From NCBI GenBank assembly GCA_913054485.1, contig CAJXHQ010000251.1, positions 1 to 5,493 on the forward strand: a stretch of 5,493 nt of DNA, read 5' to 3'. The stretch comes from an uncultured Paracoccaceae bacterium (lineage in GTDB: Bacteria; Pseudomonadota; Alphaproteobacteria; Rhodobacterales; Rhodobacteraceae). A program made the translations under genes and the position numbers. Below the pieces are notes generated by a model. It had not been told where the DNA came from and searched no databases. It saw only the letters and a list, made by a program, of their open reading frames with translations. Shown here piece after piece: positions 1-3,974 of this stretch (position 1 is the stretch's first letter; the number at the start of each line of letters is the position of its first letter).

Positions 1-1182
1 GCAGAACCCTTCCCCGCAGCCGCACGCGAGGCGATCGACGCGCTGATGCAATCAGGGGATCTTTTCAGCTATACCGCGCCCCAGGATGCACCTGTCGCTC
101 TGCTTGAAGCTGAATTTGCGGAGCTTCTGGGTGCAAAATATGCGCTGGCCGTTTCCTCTTGTTCGGCGGCGCTGTTTCTGTCCCTGAAGGCGCTTGGCCT
201 GCCGCGCGACGCCCGCGTGCTGATCCCCGGCTTCACCTTTGCCGCGGTGCCCTCCTCGGTGGTGCATGCGGATTGCATTCCGGTGCTCTGCGAGGTGGGC
301 GGCAACTACCGTATCGACATGGACGACTTTGCCGCCAAGCTGGATCAGGATATTCAGGCGGTGATCATCAGCCACATGCGCGGCCATACCTCGGACATGG
401 ACGCCATCATGGACCTGTGCGATGCGCGTGGCATTCCGGTGGTGGAAGACGCAGCACACTCGCTGGGCACCACTTGGAACGGCGCAAACATCGGCACCAT
501 CGGGCGGGTCGGCTGTTTCTCCTTCCAGTCCTACAAGATGCTGAACGCCGGCGAGGGCGGCATTCTGATCACAGACGATGCTGACCTGGTGGCCCGCGCG
601 GTGATCATGTCCGGCGCTTACGAGCACAACTGGCAGAAACACAAAGGCCCGCGCGGCGAAAACAGCGCCGATCTGGGTGAAGCATTCGCCAAATGGCAGA
701 ACCAGCTGCCGCTTTATAACCTGCGCATGTCCAACCTTTCGGCCGCAGTGATCCGCCCGCAGATCCCGGAACTGGCGCGCCGGGTGCGCGACGGGCTGAA
801 AAACCACGACTACGTGGCAGAGCGGCTGAATACTTCCCCATTCATCGACGTCCCCGCCCCGCTGGGCCCTGAGCGCCGCGCACCGGATTCGATCCAGTTC
901 AACCTTGAAGGGCTGAGCGCAGACGAGACCCGCGCCTTCGCCAAGGAGGCCGGGGCCCGCGGCGTGAAAGTGCAGGTTTTCGGGCTTTCGACCGACAACG
1001 CCCGCGCGTTCTGGAACTGGCAGTTCCTGCAGGATCTGCCCGAACTGCCGCAGACCCGCGCCATGCTGATGAAAGCCTGCGACGTGCGCCTGCCGGTGCG
1101 TCTGACCAAAGAAGAGCTGGACGTGATCGCGAATATCCTGCTGGGCGCCATGGAGGCCGTGAAAACCCAGGCCGCCGCCTGA
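1..1182 (+). CDS. DegT/DnrJ/EryC1/StrS family PLP-dependent aminotransferase (5' partial)
   Basis: The reading frame is open from base 1, and family-like sequence (AEPFPAAAREAIDALMQSGD) precedes the first ATG at 46, so the true start lies outside the window and 393 codons are visible. The fold-type I aminotransferase pattern is clear. A cofactor-binding region with SSCSAALFLSLKALG lies near codons 53-67. VVEDAAHSLG carries the Asp (about codon 150) that pairs with the pyridine nitrogen of PLP. SFQSYKMLNAGEGG carries the expected Schiff-base Lys at about codon 179. The C-terminal small domain follows, ending in an Ala-rich tail. The family mostly transaminates keto-sugars of nucleotide-linked sugars, and some members act in antibiotic or aminocyclitol pathways. 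No sugar-pathway neighbour is visible, so the substrate is unknown. The gene converges on phaR and ends at a shared terminator. Family assignment is firm; the specific reaction is not. Confidence 0.9.
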   Translation, partial: AEPFPAAAREAIDALMQSGDLFSYTAPQDAPVALLEAEFAELLGAKYALAVSSCSAALFLSLKALGLPRDARVLIPGFTFAAVPSSVVHADCIPVLCEVGGNYRIDMDDFAAKLDQDIQAVIISHMRGHTSDMDAIMDLCDARGIPVVEDAAHSLGTTWNGANIGTIGRVGCFSFQSYKMLNAGEGGILITDDADLVARAVIMSGAYEHNWQKHKGPRGENSADLGEAFAKWQNQLPLYNLRMSNLSAAVIRPQIPELARRVRDGLKNHDYVAERLNTSPFIDVPAPLGPERRAPDSIQFNLEGLSADETRAFAKEAGARGVKVQVFGLSTDNARAFWNWQFLQDLPELPQTRAMLMKACDVRLPVRLTKEELDVIANILLGAMEAVKTQAAA

Positions 1183-1210
1183 CCGGTATTTGCCTGGCCC
1201 AAAAAGCACC

Positions 1211-1237
1211 AAAGCCCCGGCACGGCCGGGGCTTTTT
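1211..1237. terminator. Bidirectional intrinsic terminator between the aminotransferase gene and phaR
   Basis: An 11-bp perfect stem, AAAGCCCCGGC / GCCGGGGCTTT, encloses a 3-base ACG loop and runs into TTTTT on the plus strand. Reading leftward, the other arm ends in CTTT and is followed after a short gap by a second T-run (AAAAA at 1201-1205 on the plus strand). It sits 28 bases after the aminotransferase stop and 23 bases beyond the phaR stop, where two convergent genes would share one terminator. Confidence 0.9.
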
Positions 1238-1260
1238 GCGTCTGAAGCTTCGCAAAGTGC

Positions 1261-1815
1261 TTACTTCAGCTTGGACAGCTTGTCCTGCAGCTCGGCCAGC
1301 TGTTTCTTGATGTCGTCCAGATCCTCGCCGCCTTCGGATTTCTCCTTCTCGGGCGCGGCGCCGCCTGTCCAGCCGCCGGAGATGCCGCCGGTCATTGCCT
1401 TCATGAAGGCTTCCTGCTGCGCCTGCATCGCCTCGAACCCCGGCATCTTGGCCATCGGGTTCATCGAGCTCATGTTCTCCATCATCTGCGACTGGCTGTT
1501 GCGCAGCATGTCGAAAGAAGTCTGCAGGAACTGCGGCATCACCCCGCCGCCGGGGATCATGTAGCTGCGCACCAGGTCGTTCAGCACATTCACCGGCAGC
1601 ACGTTTTCACCGCGGCTTTCGTGCTCGGCAATGATCTGCAGCAGGTACTGGCGCGTCAGGTCATCGCCGGATTTCAGATCCACGATCTGCACTTCCCGCC
1701 CGTCACGGATAAAGCCTGCGATATCCTCCAGCGTCACGTAGTCGCTGGTCTCGGTATTGTACAACCGCCGGCTGGCATACCGCTTGATCAGCAAGGGTTT
1801 TTCCTGTTGGGCCAT
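1261..1815 (-). CDS. phaR: PhaR, polyhydroxyalkanoate synthesis repressor / PHA granule-associated regulator
   Basis: The 184-residue protein opens with the signature N-terminal PHA accumulation regulator DNA-binding domain. IKRYASRRLYNTETSDYVTL lies at residues 10-29, followed by GREVQIVDLKSGDDLTRQYL, reaching about residue 70. A second conserved block (about 75-145: NVLNDLVRSYMIPGG, then a Met/Gln-rich stretch) matches the domain thought to contact polymer. A Gly/Ala linker leads to a short C-terminal coiled coil (LDDIKKQLAELQDKLSKL, about 166-183). In Paracoccus and Rhodobacter, PhaR represses phaP and itself and is released when it binds nascent PHA. The ATG start has a strong GGAGGA Shine-Dalgarno 5 bases upstream. 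It lies in the same direction as phaP and phaC but is separated from them by opposite-strand genes, so it needs its own promoter. Confidence 0.96.
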   Translation of the reverse strand: MAQQEKPLLIKRYASRRLYNTETSDYVTLEDIAGFIRDGREVQIVDLKSGDDLTRQYLLQIIAEHESRGENVLPVNVLNDLVRSYMIPGGGVMPQFLQTSFDMLRNSQSQMMENMSSMNPMAKMPGFEAMQAQQEAFMKAMTGGISGGWTGGAAPEKEKSEGGEDLDDIKKQLAELQDKLSKLK

Positions 1816-1840
1816 CTTATTCCTCCCCGCGGATGATGCG

Positions 1841-1866
1841 CTGCAGCAAAGCCTATGCGAGTGCAG
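1841..1866 (-). promoter_or_regulatory. Possible PhaR autoregulatory site upstream of phaR
   Basis: ATGC-GAGT-GCAG at 1855-1866 matches the Rhodobacter-type PhaR dyad (CTGC, 3-4 bases, GCAG) at 7 of 8 defined positions. A CTGCAG palindrome at 1841-1846 adds further TGC/GCA half-sites. They lie 26 to 51 bases before the phaR start. PhaR autoregulation is known in related genera. The match is weaker than the two perfect sites at phaP, and I could not place a convincing -35/-10 pair for phaR, so this is tentative. Confidence 0.35.
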
Positions 1867-1914
1867 AAGAAAAAGAAAGCCTGACGGCAGGTCCGCATAC
1901 AGTTTCCAAGGGGG

Positions 1915-1945
1915 TTGACCTCAACCTGGGTTGAGCTTCTAGAGA
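1915..1945 (+). promoter_or_regulatory. SoxR/MerR-family-type promoter with 19-bp spacer and operator dyad
   Basis: A -35 box TTGACC (1915-1920) and a weak -10 TAGAGA (1940-1945) are separated by 19 bases. A perfect dyad, CTCAACC-TG-GGTTGAG (1920-1935), overlaps the last base of the -35 box and fills most of the spacer. Overlong spacers with an internal dyad are the hallmark of promoters activated by MerR-family regulators, which untwist the DNA. The CCTCAA...TTGAG half-sites and the box spacing align with the E. coli soxS promoter, so a SoxR-like factor is the best guess. Transcription would begin near 1952, giving a leader of about 28 bases before the SDR gene at 1981. No MerR-family gene is present in the window. 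Confidence 0.75.
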
Positions 1946-1966
1946 CTCATCCTGCAACAGATCAGC

Positions 1967-1972
1967 AGGAGG
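1967..1972 (+). promoter_or_regulatory. Ribosome binding site fixing the SDR start
   Basis: A perfect AGGAGG lies 8 bases before the ATG at 1981. It selects this start over an in-frame TTG at 1915, which is part of the -35 box and would be upstream of the transcript. Confidence 0.85.
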
Positions 1973-1980
1973 CATCGGAT

Positions 1981-2847
1981 ATGAAAGTGATGGTATTGGG
2001 CGGCAGCGGCTCAATCGGCAGCGGCGTGGTTCCGCACCTGCTGCGCGCAGGTCACGAGGTGCTGGCGCTGAGCCGGTCGCAAGCCTCGGACAGCCGCCTG
2101 CGCGCCATGGGGGCCAAGACCCTCCGCGGCAGCCTGACAGAGACCGGGGCTTGGCTGCCGCATCTGGCCGGGGCGGATGCGCTGATCCAGCTGGCGGCTT
2201 CTTTTGACAGTCAGATGGCGGCGGCCGACACAGTCGCGATGGAGGCCGTGATGGCCCATGCGGCGCGGCGTTACATGCCGCTGCGGCTGCTTTATACCGG
2301 CGGCGGCTGGCTTTATGGCGCGACCGGAAACCGTGTCGCAGGGGACGAGGCGCCGCAGCGCCCGATCGCGCCCTTTAACTGGATGCGGATCAATGCCCAG
2401 CGGCTGATGGCGGCACCCGGCCTGTCGGTGGCGGTGCTGCACCCGGCCAGCGTCTACCACGAAGAGGGCGGCGTCTTCTCGCGCTTTCTGGCCAGCGCTC
2501 GGTCGGGCCAGCCGATGGAATATTGGGGCAATCCCGGCACCCGCTGGCCGCTGATCCATCGCGACGACCTGGCCCGGGCCTACCGGATGCTGCTGGAACA
2601 GCCGGAGCTGACCGGAAATTTCAATGCCGCTGCTGAAACCGGCGTCCCGGTGCGCGACATCGCCGCAGAAGCTGCCCGGCGCCACGGCCACGACGGCAGC
2701 TATATCGTGCGCACCCTGAAACATGTTCTGCTGAAATACGGCGCCTGGGCCGAGGGGCCGACGCTGGACCTGCAAATGGCCGCAGACCGGCTGCGCTCCT
2801 TGGGGTGGGAGCCGCGCTTCCGCAGCTTCCGCAAGGCCGTCTTCTAG
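1981..2847 (+). CDS. Atypical NAD(P)-dependent epimerase/dehydratase (extended SDR-like) protein
   Basis: The 288-residue protein begins MKVMVLGGSGSIGSGVV, a Rossmann fold with the GxxGxxG nucleotide loop at G7, G10 and G13. SRS at 31-33 after the second strand suggests, weakly, a preference for NADP(H). LIQLAA (68-73) and LLYTGGGWLYG (103-113) match the fourth and fifth strands of extended SDRs, and VAVLHPASVYHEEGG and WPLIHRDDLARAY match the later substrate-side motifs. The segment that should read YxxxKxxAE reads FNWMRINAQ (132-140), so the catalytic Tyr and Lys are replaced by Phe132 and Arg136. It may be a non-canonical reductase or a dinucleotide-binding protein without epimerase chemistry. 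The promoter is of SoxR/MerR type, which would tie expression to redox or electrophile stress; that link is an inference. It faces away from phaR and toward the antiporter relic. Substrate unknown. Confidence 0.85.
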   Translation: MKVMVLGGSGSIGSGVVPHLLRAGHEVLALSRSQASDSRLRAMGAKTLRGSLTETGAWLPHLAGADALIQLAASFDSQMAAADTVAMEAVMAHAARRYMPLRLLYTGGGWLYGATGNRVAGDEAPQRPIAPFNWMRINAQRLMAAPGLSVAVLHPASVYHEEGGVFSRFLASARSGQPMEYWGNPGTRWPLIHRDDLARAYRMLLEQPELTGNFNAAAETGVPVRDIAAEAARRHGHDGSYIVRTLKHVLLKYGAWAEGPTLDLQMAADRLRSLGWEPRFRSFRKAVF

Positions 2848-2916
2848 GCTGATTGCTGGCTTGACCGCTTGAAAACACTAGCTTTTGCCGCAGGCCAGCC
2901 CAGAGGGGGGGACCTA

Positions 2917-3299
2917 ATGGCCAAAGCGTTGAGGCAGGAATATTGCAGGCCTGGCCGGTCGCCCTGACCTGGGCGGCCTTCCTGGCCATCACCGCCACCG
3001 GCAGTGCGCTCTACCCGCAGAACCTCGGCCCTGCCGGGTCTTTCCTCGCGCTTGGGGCGATTTCGCCATCATGATGCTGGCAGTGTTCCGGGGGGTGCAC
3101 CATGCCGAGGGGCTGGCGATCCTCCTGGATGGTCGGCCTGCCCATCGAACTGGGACTGGAGCCGCCGGAAGTGACCCTACTGATGCTGACCCTGGCGATC
3201 AGCATCGTCACCTTCGTGAGCGCACGGACAAACTCCCTGCAGGGCGTGGTGCATCTGGCAGTGTTTGCCGCCTATATCGTGCTGATCTTCGACGTCTGA
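2917..3299 (+). pseudogene. chaA: Decayed Ca2+/H+ antiporter gene (ChaA-like, CaCA family), internally deleted and frameshifted
   Basis: Family sequence is spread over three frames. ATG 2917 gives MAKALRQE. A second frame from about 2943 gives QAWPVALTWAAFLAITATG and later FLALGA. A third frame from about 3059 gives FAIMMLAVFRGVHHAEGLA, matching the FGVVHHAEALA signature near the N-terminus of ChaA-type antiporters. At about 3119-3131 this jumps to MVGLPIELGLEPPEV, and then a clear ChaA C-terminus (ARTNSLQGVVHLAVFAAYIV, then LIFDV and TGA at 3297-3299). The family is usually about 350-370 residues; about 127 codons remain, so roughly 230 central residues, including the ion-binding helices, are missing. 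A purine-rich GAGGGGGGGA lies just before the ATG. The remnant cannot make a working antiporter. The C-terminal piece (ATG at 3102 or 3129) could at most encode a two-helix membrane peptide, and no good ribosome site supports that. Sequencing error could explain one frameshift but not the deletion. Confidence 0.78.
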
Positions 3300-3320
3300 A
3301 ACACCCTCCCCGCAAACAGA

Positions 3321-3345
3321 AAAGGCAGGCCGCAAAGGCCTGCCT
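3321..3345 (-). terminator. Intrinsic terminator of phaP
   Basis: A 9-bp perfect stem, AGGCAGGCC / GGCCTGCCT, has a 5-base loop. Read on the minus strand, it is followed by a T-rich tail (TTTCTGTTT). It lies 50 bases after the phaP stop. The plus-strand side has no T-run, so it serves phaP rather than the convergent antiporter relic. Its presence argues against read-through from phaP into phaR. Confidence 0.85.
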
Positions 3346-3395
3346 CTCTGGTTCTGGCACCGGTTGGGAGGAGTTGGTGCCGGAATTCTTACGCC

Positions 3396-3842
3396 TTACT
3401 TGGCGGTGGCTGCTTTCTTGGCAGCGGCGGTCACCTCGTCGGTGGCCTTTTTCACAGCGGCAGAAGCTTCTTCGCCCGCTTCCTTGCCAGCCGCCATCAG
3501 CAGCTCAACAGTGTCCATCTGGACCTTCTTGGCGATCTCGGCGAAGGCGGCCATGTTTTCGGCAGCAACTTCGGCAGAGGCGGAAGCGAAGTCAGCAGCA
3601 GCCTTGGCGTAATCGGCCGGCTCTGCCTTGGCTTTGGAAACGTCGGCCAGTTTGGCCAGGGTCTCGGAAGCCCATTTATTGGAGATCTCAGCGGATTTGC
3701 CCGCTGCGTCCAGAGCAACCGAAGTCAGTTTTTCGTTCAGCGCTGCGGTGTTCTTGAAAGCGTCGTCCATGGCGGCAGTGTCCACCGGAAACGCACCCAT
3801 CATGTCTTTCATGACGGCGGAGAAGTCTTGGGTCTTGGCCAT
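3396..3842 (-). CDS. phaP: Phasin, PHA granule-associated structural protein
   Basis: The 148-residue protein is very rich in Ala and Lys, has no Cys and is predicted almost wholly helical. It starts MAKTQDFSAVMKDMMGAF, has a central amphipathic region (ALNEKLTSVALDAAGKSAEI, then ENMAAFAEIAKKVQMDTVEL) and ends in a basic tail of repeated AAxKK units (VKKATDEVTAAAKKAATAK). This fits the alphaproteobacterial phasin family, which coats PHA granules, limits their fusion and is made in step with polymer. The start was chosen at 3842 because GAGGA lies 8 bases before it. A longer in-frame start at 3944 would place coding sequence over the promoter and both operators. It lies directly downstream of phaC with its own PhaR-controlled promoter and terminator, so it can be expressed far more strongly than phaC. 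Confidence is high from context plus composition. Confidence 0.93.
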   Translation of the reverse strand: MAKTQDFSAVMKDMMGAFPVDTAAMDDAFKNTAALNEKLTSVALDAAGKSAEISNKWASETLAKLADVSKAKAEPADYAKAAADFASASAEVAAENMAAFAEIAKKVQMDTVELLMAAGKEAGEEASAAVKKATDEVTAAAKKAATAK

Positions 3843-3850
3843 TGGTACAA

Positions 3851-3855
3851 TCCTC
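3851..3855 (-). promoter_or_regulatory. Ribosome binding site fixing the phaP start
   Basis: GAGGA on the minus strand, with 8 bases to the ATG at 3842. It supports the 148-residue phasin rather than the 182-residue in-frame extension. Confidence 0.8.
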
Positions 3856-3899
3856 ATCTCGCTGCCTGCGGGCCCGTCCCGCTTCATCAGCTTGAGAAG

Positions 3900-3928
3900 A
3901 ATATGCTTTCTGCGGCGCAGCATTTCAA
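3900..3928 (-). promoter_or_regulatory. Sigma70-type promoter of phaP
   Basis: On the minus strand a -35 TTGAAA (3923-3928) and a -10 CATATT (3900-3905) are separated by exactly 17 bases. Transcription would start near 3893, leaving a leader of about 50 bases before the phaP ATG. One PhaR dyad lies entirely within the spacer, so a bound repressor would block RNA polymerase. The next dyad begins 11 bases upstream of the -35 box. Confidence 0.8.
3910..3920. promoter_or_regulatory. PhaR operator O1, inside the phaP promoter spacer
   Basis: CTGC-GGC-GCAG is a perfect match to the CTGC-N3-GCAG dyad I recall as the binding sequence of Rhodobacter PhaR. It sits between the -10 and -35 boxes, the classic position for steric repression. 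Confidence 0.8.
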
Positions 3929-3938
3929 GCTTTTTCTG

Positions 3939-3949
3939 CTGCACCGCAG
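3939..3949. promoter_or_regulatory. PhaR operator O2, upstream of the phaP -35 box
   Basis: CTGC-ACC-GCAG is a second perfect CTGC-N3-GCAG dyad. Its arms extend to six bases each (TGCTGC-ACC-GCAGCA, 3937-3951), making it the more symmetrical of the two. Its centre is 29 bp from that of O1, close to three helical turns, so two PhaR oligomers could bind on nearly the same DNA face. Confidence 0.78.
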
Positions 3950-3974
3950 CATAAATTCACATTTCCACATGAAT

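Noticed and set aside
52..1212. Long minus-strand reading frame opposite the aminotransferase gene (similar shadows at 2011-2775 and, plus strand, 3828-4553)
   Set aside because: GC-rich codon bias leaves antisense frames open. The translations are His/Arg/Gly-rich with no recognisable domain, and the other strand has clear family motifs.
1915..2847. A 22-residue longer SDR protein starting with TTG at 1915
   Set aside because: That TTG is the start of the -35 box. AGGAGG lies 8 bases before the ATG at 1981, and the Rossmann fold begins right at that Met.
2848..2916. Possible promoter (TTGACC near 2864) or terminator between the SDR gene and the antiporter relic
   Set aside because: No -10 at proper spacing and no convincing hairpin.
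3102..3299. An intact 65-residue small membrane protein
   Set aside because: No ribosome binding site. From about residue 10 it is the C-terminus of a Ca2+/H+ antiporter, and the N-terminal signature of the same family lies just upstream in another frame.
3071..3757. A 228-codon plus-strand reading frame running from the antiporter relic through the phaP terminator and antisense to phaP
   Set aside because: After the first 19 or so residues it is Arg/Pro-rich antisense sequence with no family resemblance, and it crosses a terminator.
3396..3944. A 182-residue phasin starting at 3944
   Set aside because: The extra 34 codons cover the promoter, one PhaR operator and part of the other. The ATG at 3842 has a good ribosome site and a typical phasin N-terminus.
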